Positions 1 through 9,351 of a stretch of DNA of 64,000 nt are shown piece by piece. A program made the translations under genes and the position numbers. The first letter of the stretch is position 1. Every line of letters begins with the position of its first letter. The notes below the pieces were generated by a model, which was given only the letters and a program-made list of their open reading frames with translations, was not told where the DNA came from and ran no database searches. This DNA is from JBKBUF01 sp046290815 (GTDB lineage Bacteria; Bacteroidota; Bacteroidia; Cytophagales; Cytophagaceae): assembly GCA_046290815.1 (NCBI GenBank), contig JBKBUF010000006.1:1-64000 (forward strand), read 5' to 3'.

Positions 1-66
1 AGAGAAGTTAAGCCCCGCTGCGCTAATGGTACTGGGATAACACCCGGGAGAGTAGGTCGTTGCCAA
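1..66 (+). rRNA. rrf: 5S ribosomal RNA, 3' part (gene starts before the window)
   Basis: The first bases carry the conserved 5S segment GAAGTTAAGCCC, then GGTACTG and the closing GGGAGAGTAGGTCG block. Only the 3' half is present, so the 16S and 23S genes presumably lie upstream on the same strand. The exact 3' end is placed from family resemblance and could be off by a few bases. Confidence 0.9.
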
Positions 67-76
67 TTTTGTTATT

Positions 77-108
77 AAAGCCTTGAGGGAAACTTCAGGG
101 CTTTTTTG
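77..108 (+). terminator. Rho-independent terminator of the rRNA operon
   Basis: An imperfect stem (AAAGCCTTGAGG paired with TTCAGGGCTTT, including G-T pairs) is followed by a run of T. It starts about 11 bp after the 5S gene, as expected for the end of an rRNA operon. Confidence 0.85.
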
Positions 109-130
109 TTTTGTGTCTTTCCCAAATCCT

Positions 131-176
131 TAAAAAAAAAGAGGAATCAGTTTGCCTGATCCCTCTTTTTTTTTAA
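131..176. terminator. Bidirectional terminator between the 5S gene and the M16 gene
   Basis: The stem GAGGAATCAG/CTGATCCCTC has one mismatch. It is flanked by an A-run on the left and a T-run on the right, so it can act on both strands. It probably ends the minus-strand M16 gene and backs up the rRNA terminator. Confidence 0.85.
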
Positions 177-190
177 TATTCCTTAGGTTG

Positions 191-1474
191 TCACTCTGAA
201 GCTCCAACCATAACAGTATAAAATTTATTATTTATAAAATATTTGTTTGCAGTCTCAAGTAGTTCTTTTGAAGTGATTGATTTAACCTTATTAAGATAAT
301 TCTGGTAGAAAGATTCCTCTAACTCGTTTAAATAAATTGTTTTAAATTTATCTGCATGAGAAAAGGCTGTTCCTATGGAGTTCGCAAATGAACCAAGGAG
401 ATAATTCTTTAATACATTTAATTCAGACGAAGGAATTAAATCTTTTTTTAGTGTATCTATTTCTTTGTAAATTTCTTCAATGGTTTCCTCAGTATTTTCA
501 GTTTTTACATCGGTTCCAATTACCATGTATCCTGCTTTAGCCATTACTGGAAAGCTTGCATTGATTCCATAAGTGAAGCCCTTTTCTTCTCTAATATTTT
601 TCATTAGCCTTGATCCGAAATAACCTCCTAATACATCAATTAAAATATTTATATTGAAATAGTCAGGGTGCGAAAAAGTAAACAATGGAAGTCCAACTCG
701 TATAGAAGATTGTAATGAATTGGGCTTTTCTATATGTATTCTTTTGTTTTCTGAAGGACAAGGTAGGTGCTCGGTAATCTGTACGGCTTGATTTCTTAAA
801 TGCGAAAATTTATCATTGATCTCCTTCAATGCATAATCAATATCTATATCTCCACCCGAAATTATTATATGTGCTTCACATGAAGTCATTAATTTGGATC
901 GATAATATTCAATTAAATTAGTTTGATTCAACCTTTCTATATTTTCAATGGTAAGGCATCTTCCATATGGATGTTCAGACCCGAATAAAGCTTTTTTGAA
1001 TTCATTGCCAGCGAGAAATGAAGTTTTCTCCTGGTTTACCTTCAATTGTTGAATGTTGATATTTTTTTGGCTCTGAAATTCTGCTTCGGGAAAAACAGAA
1101 TTTGAAAGGATATCATCTAGTAATGCCAAAATTTCAACAAGAAATTTTTGAAGGCAATAAACTGTAATGTTAATTCGGTCGGAACCAGGGTTAAGTTCTA
1201 AGAACGCTCCATAATAGGCTAACTTTTCTTCTATTTGAGACGAATTCTGAGTTTTGGTACCTGAACTGAGTAGTTTAGTAAAGAAAAATGAAGAATTGGG
1301 TATGGTTTCAAACCATGTTCCAGCTGATAAAATAATTTCTAATCGAACCACTGGTTGTTTTCCGTTAACAATAAAATGTATCGGAATTCCATTGTCCAGG
1401 GTAAAACTGACAGGTTTTATTAGTTTTATTATTTCAACACTGCTGAGAGCAGGAGCGACTGATCTGTCAAGCAT
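191..1474 (-). CDS. M16-family peptidase homologue lacking the zinc site
   Basis: The 427-residue protein has the two-domain layout of M16B (PqqL/MPP-like) subunits. The inverted zinc motif HxxEH should sit about ten residues before the conserved Gly-Thr at 72-73, but residues 63-67 read FFFTK, so all three ligand positions are lost. The second half keeps the familiar block EEKGFTYGI, which belongs to the substrate-binding side of M16 proteins. In Bacteroidetes such subunits usually pair with a catalytic M16 subunit; none is encoded beside it here. There is no signal peptide at the chosen start, although homologues are often periplasmic. It lies 7 bp after porV and is last in the porU-porV gene run. 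Family assignment is firm; loss of catalysis is inferred from the missing motif. Confidence 0.85.
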   Translation of the reverse strand: MLDRSVAPALSSVEIIKLIKPVSFTLDNGIPIHFIVNGKQPVVRLEIILSAGTWFETIPNSSFFFTKLLSSGTKTQNSSQIEEKLAYYGAFLELNPGSDRINITVYCLQKFLVEILALLDDILSNSVFPEAEFQSQKNINIQQLKVNQEKTSFLAGNEFKKALFGSEHPYGRCLTIENIERLNQTNLIEYYRSKLMTSCEAHIIISGGDIDIDYALKEINDKFSHLRNQAVQITEHLPCPSENKRIHIEKPNSLQSSIRVGLPLFTFSHPDYFNINILIDVLGGYFGSRLMKNIREEKGFTYGINASFPVMAKAGYMVIGTDVKTENTEETIEEIYKEIDTLKKDLIPSSELNVLKNYLLGSFANSIGTAFSHADKFKTIYLNELEESFYQNYLNKVKSITSKELLETANKYFINNKFYTVMVGASE

Positions 1475-1481
1475 AATTTAG

Positions 1482-2729
1482 TTAATCTGTAACAGAATCA
1501 ACACCTCTTTGATCCTTAGTTTCAAAATTGAAATGTAAAGTGAATCTTAGGGTTTCCGCTAGTGGGTTATTAGATCTTACAGGAATTAAATATGCAAAGT
1601 CCAAACCAAATACCTGATACCTGATACCGAAGCCAAGTGTAAAATATTTTCTGTTGCCTTTAAGTCGATTTTCATAAAAATATCCACCTCTAACAGCGAA
1701 AAGATCGTTATACCAATATTCTACCCCTCCGGACAGAATCAACTCCTGTAGTTCTTCTCTTGCGCCTCCCGGAGCATCAGTAAATGATCCAAACATTCCG
1801 CTTAATAATGGCCTGTCTGGATTTTGACCTTTATATATCACCCGATTGCCATCTGCATCCAAAGAGTCTCCGCCCCCAGACGCCCTTGGATAATATACTG
1901 GTGGAGTTGGAACTAGTAATTTATTCACATCGAAAGCAAAAACGAATTTGTTATATGGATCTAATTCTGTAGTGATGGCCGTTCCCAATTTTAAATTGGT
2001 TGGAATAAAATCTCGGTTAGCATTGTTTGAATAAGAAATTTTCGCACCAATATTCGAGATCATTAATCCTAATGCAATATTGGTATTGGTACCATTAATT
2101 ATATAATCATCCCTGTAATATAAACCAACGTCTGCTGCTGCTGTATTTCCTGGTTTGGATGTTGTACCGTTGGCGAAGGTCATATTTCCAGATAGGTTGG
2201 AGTGTATATATTTTAATACGATTCCCACACCCATTGTCTGGCTTAGCTTTCTTGAATATCCTCCTGCAAACGAGTATTCTTTGGGGTTATGTGTTTGCAT
2301 AGGATTACCCATCTGGTCAGTAAATTGTATGCTACCAAGATTAAAGTAATTCAACGATAATCCTATAGCTTCTTCCTTTCTTATCCGTTTGTAACCCGAC
2401 AAATATGATAACGACATATCATTTACCAGCTTTCTCAACCATGGATTATAACTTAATGAAAAACCCATGTTGTTTTCCACGAAGGCAAGCTTTGCAGGGT
2501 TCCAATACATGGCATTTGCATCAGGAGATATAGCTACTCCTACATCAGCCATTCCTCCGGATCTGGCATCGGGGGAAATAGTCAAGAAAGGAACGGCGGT
2601 GGTGATGACTCTGGGTTCATTCATTCTGCCATTTAGCTGGTCAGTTGTAATGGAGTTTTGGGCCTGCCCATAGTGGCATATAATTATTAATGCGCATACA
2701 GGAAATAAGGCAAAATACTTTTTAATCAT
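1482..2729 (-). CDS. porV: Type IX secretion outer-membrane shuttle protein PorV
   Basis: PorV is a FadL-like outer-membrane barrel. It collects T9SS cargo from the SprA translocon and delivers it to the PorU sortase. The PorV/PorQ signature is present: GGMADVGVAISPDANAMYWN near the mature N-terminus, then NPWLRKL and repeated amphipathic strands to the C-terminus. I chose the internal Met at 2729 because it gives a compact signal peptide (MIKKYFALFPVCALIIICHYGQA) cut before Gln; an upstream start at 2753 would add eight residues. About 415 residues is normal for the family. It follows porU directly, an arrangement seen in other Bacteroidetes. Confidence 0.93.
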   Translation of the reverse strand: MIKKYFALFPVCALIIICHYGQAQNSITTDQLNGRMNEPRVITTAVPFLTISPDARSGGMADVGVAISPDANAMYWNPAKLAFVENNMGFSLSYNPWLRKLVNDMSLSYLSGYKRIRKEEAIGLSLNYFNLGSIQFTDQMGNPMQTHNPKEYSFAGGYSRKLSQTMGVGIVLKYIHSNLSGNMTFANGTTSKPGNTAAADVGLYYRDDYIINGTNTNIALGLMISNIGAKISYSNNANRDFIPTNLKLGTAITTELDPYNKFVFAFDVNKLLVPTPPVYYPRASGGGDSLDADGNRVIYKGQNPDRPLLSGMFGSFTDAPGGAREELQELILSGGVEYWYNDLFAVRGGYFYENRLKGNRKYFTLGFGIRYQVFGLDFAYLIPVRSNNPLAETLRFTLHFNFETKDQRGVDSVTD

Positions 2730-2785
2730 ATGAAGCATTTGGGTAAAAGACAAAGATAGTATTTATTAGGTTAAATACTTTTTAT

Positions 2786-5700
2786 TTAATTTAATATAAC
2801 CAATTTCTGATATTTAAAGTTATTGGAATTATCCCGTAATGATCTAACTGAAACTTTATATACATAAACTCCTTTCGCTAATTTATCATTGAAGTCATCT
2901 CTTCCATCCCAAACAATATCTCCTATATGTGAGGGACTTGAGTGATAGCGGTTGTTTATGGTTTTAATTAGCTTTCCTGATACAGTAAAAATTTGAATCA
3001 TCACATCAAGATCTTCTCCCGGGCGGTTATGATCAAAATGAAATATTGTGTTATTGGCAAATGGATTCGGAAAATTGAATATGTTTTGTAAGGCGGTTTT
3101 TTCATCCTTTGTTACAACAAATTCTACATAACCTTCCCCTGAATTATTATGTGTATCCCATGCTTTAATTTTTATACTGTAATTTCCTGGTGGCAGATCC
3201 TTTAGTGGATACCTTATTGTACCATTTTTATAATCATCCAGATTCGAAACATAATAGTCATTGAGAACAACAGGCTGTCCATTGTTTAGAATTAGTGTTA
3301 TTTCATGACCAATACCAGTCCCTACTGTATTAATTCCGTTTTCATCAAAAAGTTTAACTAAAAGCAAAGGGTTGGACCCTGTAATACCCCCGGACACAAA
3401 AGATTCATCATTCAAAAAAACTTTGACCTGTGGAGGGGTATTATCGGCAACAACATTAGCCGCAGTACCTCCAACGATAATATCATAATTGTAGCCGGCA
3501 GCATCAATGATTGTTTGGTTTTCTGAATATATGCTTATCTTACCTTTATCAAATTGGTAAGATATATCTTTCGGTACAACAAATTCAAAACTGAATTTAC
3601 CACTTTTCACGCTGGCAATTCCATCATATATAATATTGTTTCTTATGGAAAAATTCATGCCGGCACCTGTTAATGTTCTTATTGTGGTTTTTTTATCATA
3701 AACAGTAGGATATATTTTCCCATTATAGGTATCCAGCAGAACATTATTCATTCTGACTTCTCCTTCAATTTTTACTTTTCCAAGTGCTTTAAGAGTATCC
3801 GTACCAACAGAACTCAAATCGTTCCCATTGATATTGGTGATTGTAATTTGCAAAGGCGGATATGCCAGTTTCATTGCAGGATCACCGAGAAGTGCATAAT
3901 TACGGTTGTTTACATCAATTAGACTGTTGTTCTTAGTAATTTTCATTACATCTCCTAATCTTGGAAATTCCCCTGAAACCGGTTTGAAAACATGTTTGTA
4001 GAACACTGTATTGATCATCTCATTGCTATTGGAAAATACCGGTCTGGTTGCTGTCAGTAGACCCACAACGCCACCATTTCCGTGTGTAATACCAGTTTCG
4101 GCTCCGGAAATAACTCCAGGGTCATCATATCTTCCAAACTCACATGTTGCACAAACCATAAAAGGCATTCTATCAATATTTGTCCATTTCAATATGTGAG
4201 TTTTTTCTAATACTCTTTCTCCTGTCCAGATATATTCATTTCCGTGCCCTGTAAAATTTATAAAAAATGTGCCTTTATGAATAGCTTGATCAATTCCCTT
4301 ATTAACATCAGGAACTTGCTTTCCGCTCGGAGTGGTAATTGATGGATATGCATCCAGAAATAATTTATTAATATTATATGTCGGGTTTTCATCTTCAACC
4401 TTATCCGCCATGATGTTAGCTGTATGCATATGTAGATTTCCGTCTCCGTCATCAGCAACAAAGGTCAATTTGTTTTTCCAGTTCCCCAGACAAGAAAGGG
4501 ACTGGTTATAGTGAATTAATTTATTTACAACAGCATCAGCTTCTGATAAAGATTTCACAGGTAACCTGCCAATGCCAACATCCATAAGATGATTACCTCC
4601 AGAATTTTCAGCCCACAATCCTTCATGATTATCAAGAAAACCAAAATAATCGTCGGAGGAATAGGTGTATATCGGGTGCAAAAATTGCCTTGACTGGTAA
4701 ATAGGGACAAAATTGGTATTACCAGCTATCCTGTTTTTATAATCATATGAGCAGTCGCCGAACAGCAATACAAATCTCACAGAATCGGTTGTTGTACGTC
4801 TGTCATAAAGCATTTTAATGAAATCTCTGATAGCAGAGATATCCTGAATTCCTGAAGAAAACTCATTGTAAATTTGATCAACTGTGACAACAGTTGTTTC
4901 CAGGTTGTCAAATGTTTCTCTAAATTGTTTTAATTTATTTGCCGCAGGTAACAAATCAGGATGGGTAACGATGACCAAGTCCGGCAAATCAGTAGCCTGG
5001 ATGCCGTGAAGATTTTGGTTCTGAATTTTACTTATAAAAGTGGGGCCTGCTAATAAATGAGGATTGAATAATACATATTCTTTTAAGGTATTACTTGCAG
5101 CTGTAAATCTTATTTCATTTCCGGCTAAATTATATTGTTGAATTGAAGGTGAAATAATATCAGTCACATCCCAAATTATCGATTCTGCATCTGCTTCAGA
5201 AATTATATATTCTGATAACGAATGACCAGTACTATTGTACACCCTGAATGAAGTTTGTGGACCGTATAGTTTCAACTGCCGAAGAGTATGAATTTCGAAG
5301 AAATTCAAGTACCCGATAGCAGAAGCAATACCCATTTTGTTAAAGGTGTAATTAACCCGCAAATTAGAATTGTTACTGAATAAAGTTGTATTTAAATTGA
5401 AAATGGTCCGTTTGTTTTCTCCTTTAAAACTATACAAATGTGAATCGAAAAATGCCGGAGAAGTAAATGCCTGTACTCCTACTTCATTGCCATTAATCGC
5501 AATTGTAAACCGCGTTTCGGCTCTTGAACGGGCAACTGTTGTAGAAACAAATTTCATTGGAGAGTCCGCAACCAGCCCTGGGACCGAATAATGAAAGTCC
5601 CTGGAAAGGATAAAATCGAAGGTTTCGCCCAGCCATTCTCTACCCGAGGTCAACATATTTACAAGGTCCTGTTCATGAAAATACCTTTCGTTGAAGGTAT

Positions 5701-6652
5701 CATAGCTGGCCGAATGGCCTGAAGAATTATTCTGTATATTTATTCTTTGTCCATAACCAGGTCCAATTGTTAAAAAATAACAGGAAACATCCGAATATAT
5801 GTTAAACACATGATTTGATATTCCTTCTGAAGAATTGTATGTCCATTGATGAGGTCCGTTTCCATAAAAAATTATATAGTCTTCCGGATCAAATCTTCCG
5901 TCCGCCTCCCCTGAAATATAGATGCTGTTTTCTACCAAATCATCAAACCTTTCTGCAGAATTTGGCTGTGGTAACATTCTTCCCCCATTGCCAAAAATTT
6001 TAATCATCCTTGGATCTATGGAGGAGGGGTCTATCTTTAAAATATTTCTTAAATAATTGAAATCGATTTTATATACTCCACTGGAATTTATACTAAACTT
6101 ATACCAATCTCCTTCAGATAATACCGAGTTTTGAGTGGCATTGGTTCTAAAATTAGATTTGCCGGATTTTCTAACTAAGGGTCGTGAAATATTAGTATTT
6201 GGATCTACTCCTGTTGCATAAGTGTAGCTAAACTTTTTTATTTTTTTAATGGAATTTTGATTGATGATTGGAATAATATATAAAAAGCTTACAGGTTTTC
6301 CATATTCATATTTTACCTGTATTTGATAGTTGGAGGTAAAAGGTATATTCTGGATAATCTTTGTTTCTTCCGGAGTTAGTGGTTCTGTATCTTCAGGAAT
6401 AATGTTAACAGAAGTGACATATTTATTATCAATTCGGATAATTGTTGCGGGTAAATATGAAAATTCTGAAAGATAGACAGAGTTTTGAAAATCAAGAACT
6501 TTTATTTCTCTCCCCAAACTGTCATAAATAGTTTTAGCCGGTTTCCATTCTATGGATTCGGTGTTGCTATTTTTCCCTTGAGAATAAGATAAAAAAGTTA
6601 TTGTCCCAAAAAAAAGGGAAAGGAATAATGTATTTATTCCGAATTTTTTCAT
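2786..6652 (-). CDS. porU: Type IX secretion sortase PorU (C25 gingipain-like)
   Basis: PorU is a cell-surface cysteine protease-sortase. It removes the C-terminal domain of T9SS cargo and joins the cargo to anionic LPS. The 1288-residue protein has a signal peptide ending SYS before Gln, a long N-terminal beta-rich region, and a C25 domain. The catalytic pair is visible as His803 (TGHGN) and Cys837 (ATCEFG); Cys834 is a less likely nucleophile. The C-terminus carries a type A T9SS sorting domain (NFPNPF, then DVMIQIFTVSGKLI, GDIVWDGRD and KGVYVYKV). PorU is known to keep its own sorting domain as part of the attachment complex. It lies upstream of porV with a 56-bp gap. The call rests on domain order, catalytic residues and neighbourhood. 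Confidence 0.94.
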   Translation of the reverse strand: MKKFGINTLFLSLFFGTITFLSYSQGKNSNTESIEWKPAKTIYDSLGREIKVLDFQNSVYLSEFSYLPATIIRIDNKYVTSVNIIPEDTEPLTPEETKIIQNIPFTSNYQIQVKYEYGKPVSFLYIIPIINQNSIKKIKKFSYTYATGVDPNTNISRPLVRKSGKSNFRTNATQNSVLSEGDWYKFSINSSGVYKIDFNYLRNILKIDPSSIDPRMIKIFGNGGRMLPQPNSAERFDDLVENSIYISGEADGRFDPEDYIIFYGNGPHQWTYNSSEGISNHVFNIYSDVSCYFLTIGPGYGQRINIQNNSSGHSASYDTFNERYFHEQDLVNMLTSGREWLGETFDFILSRDFHYSVPGLVADSPMKFVSTTVARSRAETRFTIAINGNEVGVQAFTSPAFFDSHLYSFKGENKRTIFNLNTTLFSNNSNLRVNYTFNKMGIASAIGYLNFFEIHTLRQLKLYGPQTSFRVYNSTGHSLSEYIISEADAESIIWDVTDIISPSIQQYNLAGNEIRFTAASNTLKEYVLFNPHLLAGPTFISKIQNQNLHGIQATDLPDLVIVTHPDLLPAANKLKQFRETFDNLETTVVTVDQIYNEFSSGIQDISAIRDFIKMLYDRRTTTDSVRFVLLFGDCSYDYKNRIAGNTNFVPIYQSRQFLHPIYTYSSDDYFGFLDNHEGLWAENSGGNHLMDVGIGRLPVKSLSEADAVVNKLIHYNQSLSCLGNWKNKLTFVADDGDGNLHMHTANIMADKVEDENPTYNINKLFLDAYPSITTPSGKQVPDVNKGIDQAIHKGTFFINFTGHGNEYIWTGERVLEKTHILKWTNIDRMPFMVCATCEFGRYDDPGVISGAETGITHGNGGVVGLLTATRPVFSNSNEMINTVFYKHVFKPVSGEFPRLGDVMKITKNNSLIDVNNRNYALLGDPAMKLAYPPLQITITNINGNDLSSVGTDTLKALGKVKIEGEVRMNNVLLDTYNGKIYPTVYDKKTTIRTLTGAGMNFSIRNNIIYDGIASVKSGKFSFEFVVPKDISYQFDKGKISIYSENQTIIDAAGYNYDIIVGGTAANVVADNTPPQVKVFLNDESFVSGGITGSNPLLLVKLFDENGINTVGTGIGHEITLILNNGQPVVLNDYYVSNLDDYKNGTIRYPLKDLPPGNYSIKIKAWDTHNNSGEGYVEFVVTKDEKTALQNIFNFPNPFANNTIFHFDHNRPGEDLDVMIQIFTVSGKLIKTINNRYHSSPSHIGDIVWDGRDDFNDKLAKGVYVYKVSVRSLRDNSNNFKYQKLVILN

Positions 6653-6746
6653 GCTTAAAAATATAAAAATTAAAGTTCCTGAAAATATTTACAAGAACAT
6701 CCACAAAACGGGAACTTTTTTGATAAAGTATAATCTTAATAGGATT

Positions 6747-7484
6747 TTATTTACCATTAAAGTTAATGCCTTTAAACATTAAGGCTTCACCGGCTGACAA
6801 AATAATATGCAAAATTACAATCATGGGTATGGCGGAAAAATTTAAAAAAAAGAGTAGTAATGCACTTAAAATAAGGAATATATATTTAATTCTATTTTCT
6901 TTTATGGAGAAATTGGAAAATTTAAGAGCAAAAATTGAGATGTCCGATACCAGGAGAAAAGACATGATTATTGACAATAATGCAATTAAAATAGGCACTG
7001 GAACCAAATTGTTCAAGAAATCATAGGTTTCGGGGGAATTTTTAAATATTAATGGCAGGCTTGCTATAAATATTGCATTTTCCGGAGTGGGTATTCCAAT
7101 AAAGGACAATGATTGCCTGGTATCATTATTGAATTTGGCCAGTCTTAAAGCCGAAAAAACTGGTATAGCTAAAGGTAAACCAAGTAAAATTGAGGGAATT
7201 GGTGTATTCAAAGTTAAAGTTGCTTCGATTAATTCAATGGCTATTAAAGCAGGCAATACTCCAAAAGTGACCATATCTGCCAAGGAGTCCAAATCCTTTC
7301 CAATAGGAGAGCTTGCTTTTAATAACCTTGCAGCGAATCCGTCGAGGAAGTCAAATAAGCAGGCCAAAAAAATTAAGTACGATGCATTAACAAGATTTCC
7401 TTTAGTTGCTTCCAGTATTCCAAGAACTCCACATAAAAGGTTTAGACAGGTTATAGTATTCGGAATGTGTTTATGCAGTTTCAT
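6747..7484 (-). CDS. pssA: CDP-diacylglycerol-serine O-phosphatidyltransferase
   Basis: This inner-membrane enzyme makes phosphatidylserine from CDP-diacylglycerol and serine, the route to phosphatidylethanolamine. The CDP-alcohol phosphatidyltransferase motif is complete: DFLDGFAAR followed by GKDLDSLAD, giving the four aspartates. Several hydrophobic helices follow, and the 245-residue length suits the short PssA type. I start at the Met at 7484 (MKLHKHIPNTIT); a start at 7514 would add ten residues and overlap the upstream gene. It follows the MBL hydrolase gene by 16 bp. Serine as acceptor is inferred from overall similarity to Bacteroidetes and Bacillus PssA. Confidence 0.9.
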   Translation of the reverse strand: MKLHKHIPNTITCLNLLCGVLGILEATKGNLVNASYLIFLACLFDFLDGFAARLLKASSPIGKDLDSLADMVTFGVLPALIAIELIEATLTLNTPIPSILLGLPLAIPVFSALRLAKFNNDTRQSLSFIGIPTPENAIFIASLPLIFKNSPETYDFLNNLVPVPILIALLSIIMSFLLVSDISIFALKFSNFSIKENRIKYIFLILSALLLFFLNFSAIPMIVILHIILSAGEALMFKGINFNGK

Positions 7485-7500
7485 ATTGCAAGTGTTGATT

Positions 7501-8145
7501 TTACCCAATTGCACAAAATGGATTATATAGTTTTTCTTCTCCTATTGTGGTCTCCGGCCCATGTCCAGGGTATATAATTAAATTATCAGGTAATTTAAAT
7601 AATTTCCTATGAATACTTTGAATTAAGATGTCAAAATTTCCTCCGGGTAAATCAGTTCTGCCAATACTTCTGTAAAAAAGCACATCTCCAGATATGCAAA
7701 AATTTTGCTCCCGGTTATAAAGTGCAATATGCCCAGGAGCATGCCCTGGTACAAATAATATTTCTAATTTTGAATTCCCGAATTGTATAATTTGTCCTTC
7801 TTCAATGTAGTGATCAGGGATTGCCTCCTGATAATTATAAAATCCATAAGAAGGAGCATATACTTTTACAGATTTCAATACCGGTTCATCATATTTATGT
7901 ATTATTAATGGTACTTTGTAATGGTCCTTGATAAAATAATTTCCTAAAACATGGTCAACATGGCAATGGGTATTAATCAATTTCGTTAATACCAAGCCAT
8001 TGTTTGTGATAAACGATTTAATCTGTTCTTCTTCATCTCTATCCGAACATCCGGGGTCTATGATTATTGCCTCTTTAGTTTCATCAAAAAGCAGGTAGGT
8101 ATTCTCTTGAAAAGGATTGAAAGTAAAGGTTTGAATATTTATCAT
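7501..8145 (-). CDS. MBL-fold hydrolase, glyoxalase II-like
   Basis: A 214-residue metallo-beta-lactamase-fold hydrolase. The metal site is visible: H60-C-H62-V-D64-H65, then GHAPGHIAL, GDVLF and a final YPGHGPETT. Length and motif spacing fit the small glyoxalase II-like/YcbL group, whose members often hydrolyse thioesters such as S-lactoylglutathione, but the substrate cannot be read from sequence. It is cytoplasmic, with no signal peptide. It is first in a minus-strand run leading to pssA, porU and porV; this may be co-transcription without shared function. Confidence 0.88.
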   Translation of the reverse strand: MINIQTFTFNPFQENTYLLFDETKEAIIIDPGCSDRDEEEQIKSFITNNGLVLTKLINTHCHVDHVLGNYFIKDHYKVPLIIHKYDEPVLKSVKVYAPSYGFYNYQEAIPDHYIEEGQIIQFGNSKLEILFVPGHAPGHIALYNREQNFCISGDVLFYRSIGRTDLPGGNFDILIQSIHRKLFKLPDNLIIYPGHGPETTIGEEKLYNPFCAIG

Positions 8146-8279
8146 AGTATTATTCAGCTCAATTTTGTAGTATTATTAATAATTTATTGTTGATATATTG
8201 TATAAAGATAAGCAATAGCTAATACAATAGCCTTCATATTATCAAATTTGTTTGTTCCTGATTAATATATATAAGGTAA

Positions 8280-9350
8280 ATGATGATCGATTTTATTATT
8301 GTAGGACAAGGGTTGGCCGGATCAATTTTAGGCTATTTGTTAGACAGACGCGGTTATAAAGTTAAAGTAGTTGATTCAGGTTGTCCTACTAATTCTTCCA
8401 GAGTAGCCGGTGGAATATTTAATCCTATTACAGGCAAAAGACTAGTTAAATCCTGGAAGGCAGATCAGCTTTTTCCATTTATGTTTGATTTTTATCAACA
8501 GCTGGAGCATGCTCTCGGACTAAATTTTTTTTACCCGACAGGAGTGTATAAGCCTTTTGCAAGCAAAGAGGAGGAAGAATATTGGGTTATTAAGTCAAAT
8601 GAAAGATTTGGAGATTGGATTTCTTTAAAGGATAAAAACAATAATGAAATCTTACGTCACTTTAAGAATTTCTGCTCAGGTATTGATATTCTAAATTCTG
8701 GGTATGTTAATGTCACCGCTTTGCTTGATGGTTTAAAAGATTTTTTTCTAAAAAGAAATATTTTAATTGAACAGCAGTTTGATATTACCGGTCTAGCGGT
8801 ATCTGAGGATGTGGTTGAATGGAATTGTATTTGTGCCAAAAAGGTAATATTCTGTGAGGGTTCCAATGCGATTAATAACCCTTACTTTAATTGGCTTCCT
8901 TTTGTTCTTACCAAAGGAGAAATAATTAAAATCAAAGTAAACCGATATAATATTAATAAAGTTGTTAATAAAGGAATTTATCTTATACCTTCTGATAATG
9001 GAATAAAGGCTGGTGCAACTTATAATTGGGACTTTAATAATGATCTTCCAACTGATGAAGGAAAAGAAGAATTGAAATTAAAATTAGACAGTATATTAAA
9101 AGAGGATTACCAGATAATATCCCACGAAGCCGGTATTCGGCCTACCGTAAAAGATAGAAAACCATTAATTGGATTACATCCGGAGTTTAAATCTTTAGCA
9201 ATCTTTAATGGATTGGGAACAAAAGGAGTATCAATTGCTCCATATTTTGCCAACGAATTTATTTTATTTTTGGAAAATAATAAGACACTGGATGAAGATG
9301 TAAATATTGAACGGTTTTATACGTTATATTATCATAATTCTGAAATCTAA
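8280..9350 (+). CDS. FAD-dependent oxidoreductase, DAO family
   Basis: The 356-residue protein opens with an FAD-binding Rossmann motif (VGQGLAGSILGYLL, GxGxxG at residues 9-14) and a charged residue at the end of the second strand (VVDSG). The C-terminal part has the DAO-family pattern EAGIRPTVKDRKPLIG followed by NGLGTKGVSIAPY. That is typical of amine or amino-acid oxidising flavoproteins, including the C-terminal oxidase module of MnmC. No methyltransferase domain is attached, so an MnmC2-like or amino-acid oxidase role is possible but unproven. The next gene's ATG lies 1 bp after its stop. Confidence 0.85.
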   Translation: MMIDFIIVGQGLAGSILGYLLDRRGYKVKVVDSGCPTNSSRVAGGIFNPITGKRLVKSWKADQLFPFMFDFYQQLEHALGLNFFYPTGVYKPFASKEEEEYWVIKSNERFGDWISLKDKNNNEILRHFKNFCSGIDILNSGYVNVTALLDGLKDFFLKRNILIEQQFDITGLAVSEDVVEWNCICAKKVIFCEGSNAINNPYFNWLPFVLTKGEIIKIKVNRYNINKVVNKGIYLIPSDNGIKAGATYNWDFNNDLPTDEGKEELKLKLDSILKEDYQIISHEAGIRPTVKDRKPLIGLHPEFKSLAIFNGLGTKGVSIAPYFANEFILFLENNKTLDEDVNIERFYTLYYHNSEI

Positions 9351-9351
9351 C

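Noticed and set aside
6672..6718. AAAGTTCC...GGAACTTT inverted repeat between pssA and porU
   Set aside because: Only 8 bp of stem with a loop of about 31 nt, too weak to call a terminator.
7087..7530. A 147-codon plus-strand frame opposite pssA
   Set aside because: It lies wholly antisense to a gene with a complete CDP-alcohol transferase motif, and its protein has no recognisable domain or signal.
8171..8182. ATTATTAATAAT palindrome between the MBL and FAD genes
   Set aside because: Pure A/T palindromes of this size are expected by chance in such AT-rich spacer DNA.
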